Below are positions 9,329-17,689 of a DNA stretch of 64,000 nucleotides, piece after piece (positions within the stretch are counted from its first letter, which is position 1; each line of letters begins with the position of its first letter). The notes beneath the pieces are model-generated. The model saw only the letters and a program-made list of their open reading frames with translations, was not told where the DNA came from and did no database searches. Source of the stretch: Lachnospiraceae bacterium (lineage in GTDB: Bacteria; Bacillota; Clostridia; Lachnospirales; Lachnospiraceae); contig CABJBM010000003.1 in assembly GCA_902363835.1 (NCBI GenBank), positions 62,001-126,000 of the forward strand, in the 5' to 3' direction. Position numbers and translations under genes: made by a program.

Positions 9329-9664
9329 TCAAATCTTCTCAAATCGTTCCACATCGGTCACAAATATAGTAGCTCCGCCAAGTTCCACGGTCATTGGCAT
9401 CATCATATATCCAGCCGAAACTGACGCGATGTTTGGCGCCGGAACGTTGCAGGTAATTTTTTGGCGTTTTCCGCAGGTATCTTTAATCAGGGTGATGACT
9501 TCTTCTACCTGTCCGTCATCCGTACCGATCATTAACGTAGAGTTTCCTTTTTTTAAGAAACCACCTGTTGTGGCAAGTTTTGTCACACTGAACTGGTGTT
9601 CATTCAGCACATCTGTCACCCTGTTTCCATCATCGGAGCTGACGATTGCGTAAATAATCTTCAT
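9329..9664 (-). CDS. darA: Cyclic-di-AMP receptor DarA (PII-like, DUF970)
   Basis: This is a small PII-like trimeric protein that binds cyclic di-AMP. The 111-residue length, the N-terminal MKIIYAIVSSDD and the loop TKLATTGGFLKKGNSTLMIG match the DarA/YaaQ family well. The ATG at 9664 has GAGG 8 nt upstream and is preferred over a GTG three codons earlier. It is upstream of cdd-pdp-deoC on the same strand, separated by a hairpin, so co-transcription is uncertain. Confidence 0.93.
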   Translation of the reverse strand: MKIIYAIVSSDDGNRVTDVLNEHQFSVTKLATTGGFLKKGNSTLMIGTDDGQVEEVITLIKDTCGKRQKITCNVPAPNIASVSAGYMMMPMTVELGGATIFVTDVERFEKI

Positions 9665-9777
9665 ATCTACCACCTCGCTGTCTTATTTGGCAAAACTCTA
9701 TTTATTAGCTGCCTCTATTATAAATCATAATCAGGAAAAATAAAACAGAAAATTAGAAAATAATTATCATTTTTCTG

Positions 9778-10356
9778 TTAATAATTCCTATTCTTCATTT
9801 TATCAAGGAGCTTTTTGTAAATCCGGTCCCTCATCCACGGCTCATTTACTGCCATTAAACATTCATCCACTGCAAACCAGCCCACAGCGCTGTTTTCATC
9901 CTCTTTTTTATGAAGGGCCTCCCTGTCATCCGCTTCCAGAAGATAAGTCACATTCAGGTGAAGATGGGAGGAAACATAAGCTCCTCTTTTTTCATGTCCA
10001 TCTACAGTCAGCACCTCCAGAGAAAAAATCTCCTCTGTAACCGGCTTTACGGCTGTAATCCCGGTTTCTTCCATTGCTTCCCGGACCGCCACCTTAAGTA
10101 AATCCGTTTCCCCGTCTGCATGACCTCCGGTCCATGCCCAGGAATCATATATGTTATGGTAGGCCATAAGGACCTTATCACGGGATTTATTTACCACCCA
10201 GGCTGACGCCGACATGTGAGCGCCTAAGCTTTCCCGGTAAAATATAGGCTCCCCTGATGATAAATATTGGAGAAGCATCTCCTTATCCTTTTCTTCCTGC
10301 TGGTTATACGGCAAAAAAGCTTCTACTGTTTTTTTTAAATTTTCTCTGCAGTTCAT
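9778..10356 (-). CDS. Nudix hydrolase family protein
   Basis: The protein (192 residues) has a Nudix box in the common GGHADGE variant, followed by VAVREAMEETGI, which supplies the metal-binding glutamates. The substrate cannot be told from sequence; relatives are often annotated as generic Nudix hydrolases. The ATG at 10356 lies downstream of a GGAGGAAG-like site, while longer in-frame starts reach back over the divergent gene and have no ribosome binding site. It is a single gene, divergent from the ferritin-like gene. Confidence 0.88.
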   Translation of the reverse strand: MNCRENLKKTVEAFLPYNQQEEKDKEMLLQYLSSGEPIFYRESLGAHMSASAWVVNKSRDKVLMAYHNIYDSWAWTGGHADGETDLLKVAVREAMEETGITAVKPVTEEIFSLEVLTVDGHEKRGAYVSSHLHLNVTYLLEADDREALHKKEDENSAVGWFAVDECLMAVNEPWMRDRIYKKLLDKMKNRNY

Positions 10357-10450
10357 GTCCTTACTTCCTCCATCTTCCTGTGTTTTTAAGTCATACTCTG
10401 CCATCTGGCGGATATATTTTAAATAGAATAAATTGAAATGAGGGTAACAT

Positions 10451-11044
10451 ATGGATTTATCAGCTCTTGCTTTTTCCGACCAAACTCCCTGGCCTCCCAT
10501 AGAGATCGTTTCTCAAAATAAGCAATATGCAGCCGCCATGCTTTCCAACATAGGCTCCTGTAATTCTGAAATGTCCGCAATCAGCCTCTATATTTACAAC
10601 AGCATGATCACCAGAAGCTATTTCTTTGATATAGCGGAATGCTTCCATAAAATCAGCATTGTGGAAATGCATCATTTAAATACCTTTGGAGAACTTGCCA
10701 TCATGCTGGGGGCAGACCCCAGGCTGTGGAGCTACCATAACGGGCGCACAAGGTATTGGTCTCCCGCCTGCAACCGCTATCCCACCCGGATCGGCCCCCT
10801 GGTTGCCAACGCCCTGGCCAGCGAACTGGAAACAATTAAAAAATACCAGTCCCAGGCGGAGTGGATTGAGGACTGCCGGATCAAGGCGGTCTTAAACAGG
10901 ATCATTGCGGATGAGCTTTGCCATGTACAGATCTTCCGGCTCATCCTGGCGGAGCTTAATGACGACCTTTTTAACCCTGAATCGGGCTGTAAGGTTTGCG
11001 CGGAACAGGCCATTCCTGGCAGCTATATTCCCAAAGCTACATAA
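10451..11044 (+). CDS. Ferritin-like di-metal domain protein
   Basis: A 197-residue, mainly helical protein with two metal-ligand motifs typical of ferritin-like four-helix bundles: EMHH near residue 75 and ELCH near residue 155, plus earlier helix glutamates. Such proteins include rubrerythrin-, bacterioferritin- and manganese catalase-like members. An oxidative stress or metal storage role is plausible, but the subfamily is not clear. The ATG follows GAGGGTAACAT. It diverges from the Nudix gene, with only 95 nt between starts. Confidence 0.7.
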   Translation: MDLSALAFSDQTPWPPIEIVSQNKQYAAAMLSNIGSCNSEMSAISLYIYNSMITRSYFFDIAECFHKISIVEMHHLNTFGELAIMLGADPRLWSYHNGRTRYWSPACNRYPTRIGPLVANALASELETIKKYQSQAEWIEDCRIKAVLNRIIADELCHVQIFRLILAELNDDLFNPESGCKVCAEQAIPGSYIPKAT

Positions 11045-11060
11045 AATCACGGCTTCTTTT

Positions 11061-11100
11061 CCGGGAAAGGGGAATCCACGGGAGAAATCCCCTTTCCCGG
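11061..11100. terminator. Strong hairpin between convergent ferritin-like and mutS2-like genes
   Basis: A perfect 13-bp stem (11061-11073 with 11088-11100; CCGGGAAAGGGGA) has a 14-nt loop. Neither strand shows a clear T-run after it, so it may be a non-canonical bidirectional terminator or a 3' stabilising structure. Confidence 0.5.
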
Positions 11101-11105
11101 CGCCA

Positions 11106-13022
11106 TTACTCAATTCTTATTTCCAGATCTTCCTGGTATCCTTTTTCCATCTTATGCCTTGCTTTTCTGTTTTCCACGGTATCAAAAATTATGGAAAAGT
11201 CGTAATCCTCCGGATAGAGTTCTTCGGCTGCAACCAGAAGCTTCACACGTTTCTGGTTAATCCAGATTTTCTTATCCGGCATCTGCACCTGCAGCACGCC
11301 CTTTTCATTGACAGGCCTGCACACAATTCCCTTTTTCTTATCAGGATAAATATAAACGCTGTCCCCAATGGTGAACTTTTGTTCCATGACATTTTTATTT
11401 GCCACTGTTTTTTTCAGCTTCTCAATTTTAGGACCGCCGGTTTTTTTGATGCCAGACTTTTCTTTTAAGAAATCCGGCTCCTCTTCCCGTAAGCTCTCCC
11501 TGTCTCCGTAAGCGTATTTTCTGGCTCTCCTGACCATGCTGTCCGGCATTCCAAGGCGTTTTGCTATATAAAGGGCGCAGCTTTCTCCTGCTTCCCCGAT
11601 TTCCATACGGTAAAGAGGTTTAAGGGTTTCCTTGTCAAAAGCCATCCTTGCATTGGTGATCCCTTCCGCTTCTTTGGCATAGGTCTTTACCTCCGGGTAA
11701 TGGGTGGTTGCCAGAAAAAGGCATCCGTTGTTTCTCAGCTCTTCCAGTATGGCAATGGCAATTCCCATGCCTTCCGCAGGATCTGTTCCTGATCCCAGCT
11801 CATCAAGGATAACCAGGCTTTCCGGACCGGCTGCCTCCAGAATCTTCATCACATTGGTAATGTGGGCCGAAAAGGTGGATAAGTTTTCCGTAATGTTCTG
11901 CCCGTCGCCAATATCACAGAGCACCTGGCTGTTCATGCAAAGATCAGCTTCTTTACAGGGTACATGAAGGCCGCATTGAGCCATGAGGGAGAAAAGCCCC
12001 ACCGTCTTGATGGCCACGGTCTTTCCTCCTGTATTTGGCCCTGTAATAACAATGCCCCGTCCATTCCTTCCCAGTTCAAACTCAAGAGGCACCACTGTTT
12101 CCGGATTCATAAAAGGATGGCGGCCGTTTACAATCCTTATAAACCGTTTTGTATTGATCTCAGGCGGAGTTCCGGCCATTGACGCGCTTAAGCTTCCCTT
12201 TGCAAACAGAAAATCCAGCTTTTCCAGAAGGCGTTTATTTCCTTCCAGCACCTCTAAATTCTCTTCCACTGCCGCAGTGAGCATATACAAAATCCTTCTT
12301 GCTTCATTTTCCTCTTCAATCCTTAACAGTTCCACTTCCCCGTTAAGCTCCATAATGGCAGCCGGTTCAATAAAAAGGGTGGAACCGGTTGAAGACTGGT
12401 CAATGACACTGCCGGGAACCAATGACTTATAATCCTTTTTCACCGGAAGGCAAAGCCTGCCGTTTCTTAATGTTACATAAGAATCTGAAAAATACTTTTT
12501 ATTTCCCCTTAAAATGGCTTCTGCTTTTGTCCGCAGCTTTTCTTCCAGCCTTGCAACATCCTGCCGGATGTTTTTTAAATATTTGCTGGCGCTGTCCTCT
12601 ACCCTTCCGTTTCTGACACTTTCATAAATCTCCCTTGCCAGATCCTCCAGGGGGATTAAATCCTGCTCATAATAAGGCAAGCCCAGTTCCAGGTATTTAC
12701 ACCGGTTTAAAAAGTCCTTAAACCGCTTTACTGCGGTGAGCATTCCCCCTGTCCGCTCCAGTTCCTCTGCGGACAGACAGCCTCCCTGCCTTGCCGTGTT
12801 CATAATATCCTGTAAGCCGTTCATGCTGACTGCAGGAGGAAGCCCCATCCGGTCAATGATGATCCTGGCTTCCGTGGTATCCCGAAGGCTTTTTTTAACC
12901 TCGCCTTCCTTCAGGCATGGGGTTAAATTCCTTATCCTCTCTTTGGCTGCTTCTGTATGGGCAAATTCCTCAAGTTTTTCTAAAATAAGATTAAATTCTA
13001 AAATTTGAAATGTGTGATCCAT
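11106..13022 (-). CDS. MutS2-like ATPase lacking the Smr nuclease domain
   Basis: This is a MutS-family ABC-type ATPase. Walker A (GPNTGGKTVAIKT), Walker B (LVILDELGSGTDPAEG) and the MutS switch (ATTHYPEVKTYA) are intact, and the N-terminal 300 residues match the MutS core and clamp helices. It has 638 residues, whereas typical MutS2 has about 780 with a C-terminal Smr nuclease. Here the C-terminus is a KOW-like basic segment (FTIGDSVYIYPDKKKG) and then a charged tail, so no Smr motif is present. It may therefore act on stalled ribosomes or DNA branch points without cutting. A long leader with its own promoter and terminator lies upstream. Confidence 0.85.
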   Translation of the reverse strand: MDHTFQILEFNLILEKLEEFAHTEAAKERIRNLTPCLKEGEVKKSLRDTTEARIIIDRMGLPPAVSMNGLQDIMNTARQGGCLSAEELERTGGMLTAVKRFKDFLNRCKYLELGLPYYEQDLIPLEDLAREIYESVRNGRVEDSASKYLKNIRQDVARLEEKLRTKAEAILRGNKKYFSDSYVTLRNGRLCLPVKKDYKSLVPGSVIDQSSTGSTLFIEPAAIMELNGEVELLRIEEENEARRILYMLTAAVEENLEVLEGNKRLLEKLDFLFAKGSLSASMAGTPPEINTKRFIRIVNGRHPFMNPETVVPLEFELGRNGRGIVITGPNTGGKTVAIKTVGLFSLMAQCGLHVPCKEADLCMNSQVLCDIGDGQNITENLSTFSAHITNVMKILEAAGPESLVILDELGSGTDPAEGMGIAIAILEELRNNGCLFLATTHYPEVKTYAKEAEGITNARMAFDKETLKPLYRMEIGEAGESCALYIAKRLGMPDSMVRRARKYAYGDRESLREEEPDFLKEKSGIKKTGGPKIEKLKKTVANKNVMEQKFTIGDSVYIYPDKKKGIVCRPVNEKGVLQVQMPDKKIWINQKRVKLLVAAEELYPEDYDFSIIFDTVENRKARHKMEKGYQEDLEIRIE

Positions 13023-13197
13023 GTAATTCTCCTCGTTCCTTCTGTCCTTTTAACTGGTTTCCTGAGGTTCATGGAGCATGGCGGCAGGATGATGGTTCTG
13101 ACAGCCAGGAAACACACGCTTTGCAAGTGGTTCTTAGCTGCCGCAGCATTGGCAAAATGAATATGAAAGCATATTCGTCCGGCTCATTACTGGCACC

Positions 13198-13240
13198 AAA
13201 AAAGCCTGTAAGACTACAAACCGACGTCTTACAGGCTTTT
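13198..13240 (-). terminator. Intrinsic terminator inside the mutS2-like leader
   Basis: A perfect 15-bp stem (AAAAGCCTGTAAGAC with GTCTTACAGGCTTTT) ends in six T residues on the minus strand. It lies 175 nt upstream of the mutS2-like start and downstream of a good minus-strand promoter, so it either ends a short RNA or acts as an attenuator. Confidence 0.8.
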
Positions 13241-13244
13241 AACC

Positions 13245-13358
13245 TTATTCTGTCTGTTTTGTATCCCATGGGCAAAACAGGTACACAAAATAGAGGAACG
13301 ACCAATGGTCTTCCTTCTGTGATTCCTGCTTTTCATATGAAACTGCCTTATGCTCCAT
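13245..13358 (-). other. Possible small ORF or small RNA in the mutS2-like leader
   Basis: Between the promoter at 13408-13436 and the terminator at 13198-13240 a transcript of about 200 nt is expected. It contains a 37-codon ORF starting MEHKAVSYEKQ and ending just before the terminator, but with no convincing ribosome binding site. A second 35-codon basic ORF overlaps in another frame, starts about 35 nt downstream with a weak AAGG, and stops inside the terminator stem. I cannot decide between leader peptide, small protein and non-coding RNA. Confidence 0.4.
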
Positions 13359-13407
13359 GTTTTATACAATTAACAAACACACACATCCTATCATTTATAC
13401 TTTTATC

Positions 13408-13436
13408 ACTATATCACGAAAAGAAAATCCGGTCAA
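13408..13436 (-). promoter_or_regulatory. Promoter for the mutS2-like leader transcript
   Basis: On the minus strand TTGACC (13431-13436), a 17-nt spacer and TATAGT (13408-13413) form a near-consensus sigma-A promoter. It is back to back with the GntR promoter. Confidence 0.7.
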
Positions 13437-13467
13437 TCTTTTTTCATTTCCCGGCCATTTTTTTCTA

Positions 13468-13515
13468 TTGACAAGGTCAAACACATTGCATATAATGTAC
13501 TTATCCAATAAGCAC
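13468..13515 (+). promoter_or_regulatory. GntR operon promoter with overlapping operator
   Basis: TTGACA (13468-13473), a 17-nt spacer and TATAAT (13491-13496) form a full consensus promoter. Directly downstream is an inverted repeat GTACTTAT-CCA-ATAAGCAC (13497-13515, one mismatch). It is placed where a YtrA-type repressor would block transcription, so autoregulation is likely. Confidence 0.75.
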
Positions 13516-13541
13516 ATTGCAAGACACTAAGGAGACCTACT

Positions 13542-13919
13542 ATGGAGATTATAATCAGCAGTAATACAAATAAGCCCATTTACGAGCAGATCACTTCCCA
13601 GATAAAAGCGCTGATTATGAGCGGTGAGCTGCAAACCGGCGATCCTATCCCATCGATGCGGGCATTGGCTAAATCCATCCATGTCAGCGTCATTACCGTA
13701 CAAAAAGCCTATGAAGATTTACAGCGGGACGGCTTTATTGAAACAACCGTTGGACGGGGCAGTTTTGTATCGGCACAAAACAAGGATTTCTTTCAGGAAG
13801 AGCAGCAGAAAAAAGCTGAGGAACATCTGCAGGAAGCTGCTGATATCGCCCGCACCAGCGGTATATCACTGGGCAAACTCATAGAACTTCTGACCATGTT
13901 TTACCAAGAGGAGGATTAA
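13542..13919 (+). CDS. GntR family transcriptional regulator, YtrA subfamily
   Basis: A 125-residue regulator with an N-terminal winged helix-turn-helix (ITSQIKALIMSGELQTGDPIPSMRALAKSIHVSVITVQKAYEDL) and a short C-terminal helical tail of the YtrA type, without a ligand-binding domain. It is first in an operon with an ABC ATPase (2 nt downstream) and its permease. YtrA-type regulators usually repress such ABC operons and respond to cell-envelope stress. The start follows AAGGAG. Confidence 0.92.
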   Translation: MEIIISSNTNKPIYEQITSQIKALIMSGELQTGDPIPSMRALAKSIHVSVITVQKAYEDLQRDGFIETTVGRGSFVSAQNKDFFQEEQQKKAEEHLQEAADIARTSGISLGKLIELLTMFYQEED

Positions 13920-13921
13920 CA

Positions 13922-14785
13922 ATGGAGCCAATTTTGCAGGTTGAGAATCTGACGAAGCAATATCCTGATTTTAAACTGGATCACGTATCATTTTCCATTC
14001 CCAAAGGCGCTATTATGGGATTGATCGGTGAGAACGGAGCCGGTAAAAGCACCACAATCAATGCCATCCTTGATCTCATTTCAAAGGATGAAGGGGTGGT
14101 GAAGTTTTGGGGACAGGAGCTTTCCTCGGATCCCAGAAACATCAAAGAAAGCATAGGGGTGGTGTTTGACGGCATCAATTTCTATGAAACCCTAACCCCG
14201 GCCAAAATCGGAAGGATTTCGGCTGCTGCCTATAAGCAATGGGATGAAGCCGTTTATGATAACTATTTGAAAAGATTGCAGCTTCCGCCCCATAAAGAGG
14301 TCAAAACATTTTCCAGAGGAATGAAGATGAAGCTTGGTATTGCTGCTGCACTTTCCCATAAACCGAAGCTTCTGATTCTGGATGAAGCTACCGGCGGACT
14401 TGATCCGGTTATGCGCGACGATATGCTGGATCTGTTTCTGGATTTTGTACAGGATGAGAACCATTCCATTCTGATGTCATCCCACATTTCCACGGATTTG
14501 GAGAAGGTGGCGGATTATATCACCTTTATTCACAAAGGGGAAGTCCTATTCTCGAAACAAAAGGATGAATTGCGTTACCATTATGGAATTATCCGATGCA
14601 CAACGGCTCAGTTTGATGTCATTGACAAATCAGAAATCCTCGCTTACCGGAAGAGGGATTACCAATGGGATGTGCTGGTTGCTGATAAGGAAAAGGCACG
14701 CCGTAAGTACAAGGCATCAGTGATTGATAATGCCTCTATTGACGACATCCTTCTTCTTTATGTGAAAGGAGAACAGGTAAAATGA
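13922..14785 (+). CDS. ABC transporter ATP-binding protein
   Basis: A 287-residue ABC ATPase with Walker A GENGAGKST, a degenerate signature FSRGMKMKLGIA, Walker B LLILDEA and the switch region SSHIS. The C-terminal ~60 residues form an accessory domain seen in YtrB/YhcH-like ATPases. It lies between the GntR regulator and the membrane partner, with which it overlaps by 4 nt, so the three form one operon. The substrate is unknown. Confidence 0.93.
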   Translation: MEPILQVENLTKQYPDFKLDHVSFSIPKGAIMGLIGENGAGKSTTINAILDLISKDEGVVKFWGQELSSDPRNIKESIGVVFDGINFYETLTPAKIGRISAAAYKQWDEAVYDNYLKRLQLPPHKEVKTFSRGMKMKLGIAAALSHKPKLLILDEATGGLDPVMRDDMLDLFLDFVQDENHSILMSSHISTDLEKVADYITFIHKGEVLFSKQKDELRYHYGIIRCTTAQFDVIDKSEILAYRKRDYQWDVLVADKEKARRKYKASVIDNASIDDILLLYVKGEQVK

Positions 14786-15438
14786 AAAGTTTGATTTTAA
14801 AGGATTTATATAACATCGGACATAATGCCAGGTCCATGCTTTTTATACTGCTGATTTTGGCTTTTTCTCTTATTCCTTCTACCGGAGTGGAGTCCTATAT
14901 TATTATGAGCGGCATTTTATGCAGCATGATGCTCATCACTACCTTCAGCTTTGATGATCATTCCAAGTGGATGAAATACGCTATGATCATGCCGGTTACC
15001 AGAAAAGACATTGTGATCAGTAAATTTATTGTTCTTCTGATCTTTTCAGCCATTGGCGCTGTGACCGGTTTGGTAATTGGCTCTATAGGCAGTATCATCC
15101 TTTATAAGGCTGCTTTTAACAGCATAAGCAGTGTTTTAAACCTGCTGTTCACCGGTCTGGCCAGCCTGGTAATTGCAGAAATTATGGGAAGTGTGTCAAT
15201 CCCCCTTCTGTTTCGGTTCGGCGCAGAAAAAGCCCGTATCTTAATGTTTGCTTCCTGTTTAATTCCTGCCGGGATCAGCTTTGCTGTCTATAAGCTTTTT
15301 ATCCTGCTGGGTATTTCATTTTCAAATTTCTCAATACTTATCCTCCTTTGCTTCTCTCCGCTGATAGGGCTTGTCTGGAATCTGGCAATGTATAAGATCA
15401 GCTGCGGGCTATTTGAGAAGAAGGAACCTTTGCATTAG
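14782..15438 (+). CDS. ABC-2 type transporter permease
   Basis: A 218-residue integral membrane protein with about six hydrophobic segments, starting MKSLILKDLYNI, the usual opening of small ABC-2 permeases paired with YtrA-type regulators. It is translationally coupled to the ATPase (ATGA overlap). Its last 41 nt overlap the end of the convergent Nudix gene. Confidence 0.85.
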   Translation: MKSLILKDLYNIGHNARSMLFILLILAFSLIPSTGVESYIIMSGILCSMMLITTFSFDDHSKWMKYAMIMPVTRKDIVISKFIVLLIFSAIGAVTGLVIGSIGSIILYKAAFNSISSVLNLLFTGLASLVIAEIMGSVSIPLLFRFGAEKARILMFASCLIPAGISFAVYKLFILLGISFSNFSILILLCFSPLIGLVWNLAMYKISCGLFEKKEPLH

Positions 15439-15922
15439 GCGGCAAAGGCGCCAATGGGTTTCCATTTAACAACGCATCTGCCAGATCATCCCCTTTATAC
15501 ACAAGCTTTAAGGAGAAGAAGGGGGCATCCGCGAGTAACAGATCAAAGAAAATACGGTCTCCTTCCCAAAGAGGCAGGCCGTGTATTTCTTTCTTTGGTA
15601 TCCATTTAAGCTCTCCTTCTGCGCACTCACTCAAGGCTCCTTCATATCCGTCAGCAGTGTACAAAAACATGTATTCATCCGGGTACTTATCTGATACAAA
15701 GGTAATGATCCCTCTCATCCGGTAGGAATGCAGGGACAATCCGGTTTCTTCCTTTACCTCCCGCAAAAGACATTCCTCCGGGCTCTCCCCTTTCTCCAAA
15801 TGGCCTCCTACCCCCAGCCATTTGTCCTGGTTCATATCATCCTTCTTTTTAATCCGGTGCAGCATCAAATAGCTTTCTTCCCGCTGGATATAACAAAGTG
15901 TTGTTAAATTTTCATGCCTCAT
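15398..15922 (-). CDS. Nudix hydrolase, MutT/8-oxo-dGTPase-like
   Basis: A 174-residue protein with a perfect Nudix box (GGHLEKGESPEECLLREVKEETGL, given here as GGHLEKGES...REVKEETGL). The WLGVGGHLEKGE context is common in 8-oxo-dGTP diphosphatases. The ATG at 15922 follows GGAGATAAAAAA and gives a normal start MRHENLTTLCYI. It is co-directional with, and 31 nt from, the LysR gene end. The 3' end runs into the permease gene, an overlap that is unusual but small. Confidence 0.85.
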   Translation of the reverse strand: MRHENLTTLCYIQREESYLMLHRIKKKDDMNQDKWLGVGGHLEKGESPEECLLREVKEETGLSLHSYRMRGIITFVSDKYPDEYMFLYTADGYEGALSECAEGELKWIPKKEIHGLPLWEGDRIFFDLLLADAPFFSLKLVYKGDDLADALLNGNPLAPLPPNAKVPSSQIARS

Positions 15923-15953
15923 TTTTTTATCTCCATCATTAAGATTTATTTCC

Positions 15954-16838
15954 TCAGACCCTGTTGTGCAATTCCCCATATTCCTCTGTAAGGTATTCCA
16001 GAAATTGCCTGCTGGCAACAGGGATCGTCCTTTTATCCTTAAAAACAACACCAATGGTTCTGGCTAGTGGCGGTTCCGTCTCTTTTACGGAATTCCTATA
16101 ATCCACACGGTTTAATATGAGCTCTGATAAGATTCCCACGCCAAGCCCCTTTTCAACCATTGCCATGATCGTATAATCATCGTGGACTATGTACTGGATA
16201 TTAGGCTTGATCCCATGCTCCCGAAAGCATTCCATTGGTTCATTTAAGCTTCCTTCCTCCAGAAGAATAAACGGTTCTGATGCCAGTTCCTTCAGCACGA
16301 TCTTCTCCTGCTTTGCCATTGGATGGGAAAGGGGAAGAACGGCCAGCATTGGGTCTTTTTTTAAAGGGATGGTCTTAAGATCAGGATCTCCTACTGCCTG
16401 GGGATTGATCAGGCCAAAGTCCACGCTTCCATCCTTAACCAGCCGCTCAATGGCCGTATAATCCCCCTGATACAGTTCAAAGCTGACCAAGGGATACTTC
16501 TCCTTAAACGCTTTAATTAATCCAGGCAGCCAGTGGCAGGATACACTGGCAAAGGTTCCGACCCTGATGGTGGCATTCTGGATTCCTTCCATCTCTTTTT
16601 TCTTTTCCCTAAGCTCCCTGTAAGCATGGCATATGTTTTTTATGTAGGGTAAAAGCTCCTCCCCGTCAGGAGTCAGTACTACGCCTTTTTTAGAACGGAC
16701 AAACAGTACCGTACCAAGCTCTTCTTCTAAGGACTGCACCATCTGGCTGATGGCGGACTGAGTATACCCAAGTTCCTGGGAAGCCCTGGTAAATCCTCCT
16801 GTTTCCACAATCTTCATAACTGCCCGGTACCGCTTCAT
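15954..16838 (-). CDS. LysR family transcriptional regulator
   Basis: A 294-residue LysR regulator: N-terminal winged helix-turn-helix (GGFTRASQELGYTQSAIS), linker helix, and a periplasmic-binding-like effector domain from about residue 90. It is transcribed divergently from azlCD, a standard arrangement in which the LysR protein controls the neighbouring operon. The effector is likely an amino acid, by context only. It is full length with no defects seen. Confidence 0.93.
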   Translation of the reverse strand: MKRYRAVMKIVETGGFTRASQELGYTQSAISQMVQSLEEELGTVLFVRSKKGVVLTPDGEELLPYIKNICHAYRELREKKKEMEGIQNATIRVGTFASVSCHWLPGLIKAFKEKYPLVSFELYQGDYTAIERLVKDGSVDFGLINPQAVGDPDLKTIPLKKDPMLAVLPLSHPMAKQEKIVLKELASEPFILLEEGSLNEPMECFREHGIKPNIQYIVHDDYTIMAMVEKGLGVGILSELILNRVDYRNSVKETEPPLARTIGVVFKDKRTIPVASRQFLEYLTEEYGELHNRV

Positions 16839-16891
16839 ATTCTCAGCTCCTTATCATCAGTTTTTCTAATGTTTTCATTATAAACATTTGT

Positions 16892-16920
16892 TTTACTGAT
16901 GTAAAGGATCATGGTATATT
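16892..16920 (+). promoter_or_regulatory. Putative azlCD promoter
   Basis: TTTACT (16892-16897), a 17-nt spacer and TATATT (16915-16920) lie in the divergent LysR-azlC gap, 46 nt before the azlC start. Confidence 0.5.
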
Positions 16921-16966
16921 TTTATAAGTACGATAAGGGCTGTCACGCCCTATGAGGAGGAACTTT

Positions 16967-17689
16967 ATGAATACCAGCAGAGAACAGATAAAAGCCGGGA
17001 TAAAGGATGGAGTCCCCATCTGCCTCGGTTATTTTGCCGTATCATTTACCTTCGGGATCATGGCCATAAATTTTGGATTGTCACCGTGGCAGTCCATTGT
17101 CATGTCTCTTACCAATCTGACATCAGCAGGACAATTTGCCGGCCTGGGCATTATTACGGCAGGTGCTCCCTTTGCTGAAATGGCCGTTGCCCAGCTGGTC
17201 ATCAACCTGCGCTATTGCCTCATGTCCTGCTCTCTTTCCCAAAAGCTTAACAAAACCACCCCATTTTACCACCGCCTGCTCATTGGCTACGGAATAACGG
17301 ATGAGATTTTCGGCGTTTCCGTGTGTAAGCCCGGTCCCTTAAACCCTTGGTACTGTTACGGCCTGTTTCTCCTGGCCATTCCGGGCTGGACACTTGGGAC
17401 TGCAGCCGGAGCTTTCTTTGGCTGCCTTCTGCCTGAAAGAGCTTTAAGCGCTTTTGGAGTGGCCCTGTACGGGATGTTTCTGGCAATTATCATTCCGCCT
17501 GCAAAGACAAATAAGATTCTGGCCGGAGTAACCGCTGTTTCCATGGCCCTAAGCCTTTTGTTTTTCCTCATCCCGGCGCTGCGAAGCATTTCTTCCGGAC
17601 TTAAGCTGATCATTCTGACGGTTGTCATCGCCGGAGCTGCCGCCGCTTTGTTCCCGGTAACAGATCCTATGGAGGTTTCCCATGAATAA
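16967..17689 (+). CDS. azlC: Branched-chain amino acid exporter, large subunit AzlC
   Basis: A 240-residue membrane protein of the AzlC/YgaZ family, which exports branched-chain amino acids with a small partner. Typical motifs are GYFAVSFTFGIMA near the N-terminus and LTSAGQFAG followed by NLRYCLMS in the core. The ATG at 16967 follows GAGGAGGAACTTT; an upstream ATG at 16952 is less well placed. It overlaps azlD by 8 nt. Confidence 0.93.
   Translation: MNTSREQIKAGIKDGVPICLGYFAVSFTFGIMAINFGLSPWQSIVMSLTNLTSAGQFAGLGIITAGAPFAEMAVAQLVINLRYCLMSCSLSQKLNKTTPFYHRLLIGYGITDEIFGVSVCKPGPLNPWYCYGLFLLAIPGWTLGTAAGAFFGCLLPERALSAFGVALYGMFLAIIIPPAKTNKILAGVTAVSMALSLLFFLIPALRSISSGLKLIILTVVIAGAAAALFPVTDPMEVSHE

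Noticed and set aside
10905..11468. 187-codon plus-strand ORF across the ferritin-like and mutS2-like genes
   Set aside because: It runs antisense to mutS2-like and out of frame within the ferritin-like gene, with no start signal.
13023..13410. T-box or cobalamin riboswitch in the mutS2-like leader
   Set aside because: No T-box bulge motif (AGGGTGGNACCGCG) or B12-box was seen, and the downstream gene fits neither class.
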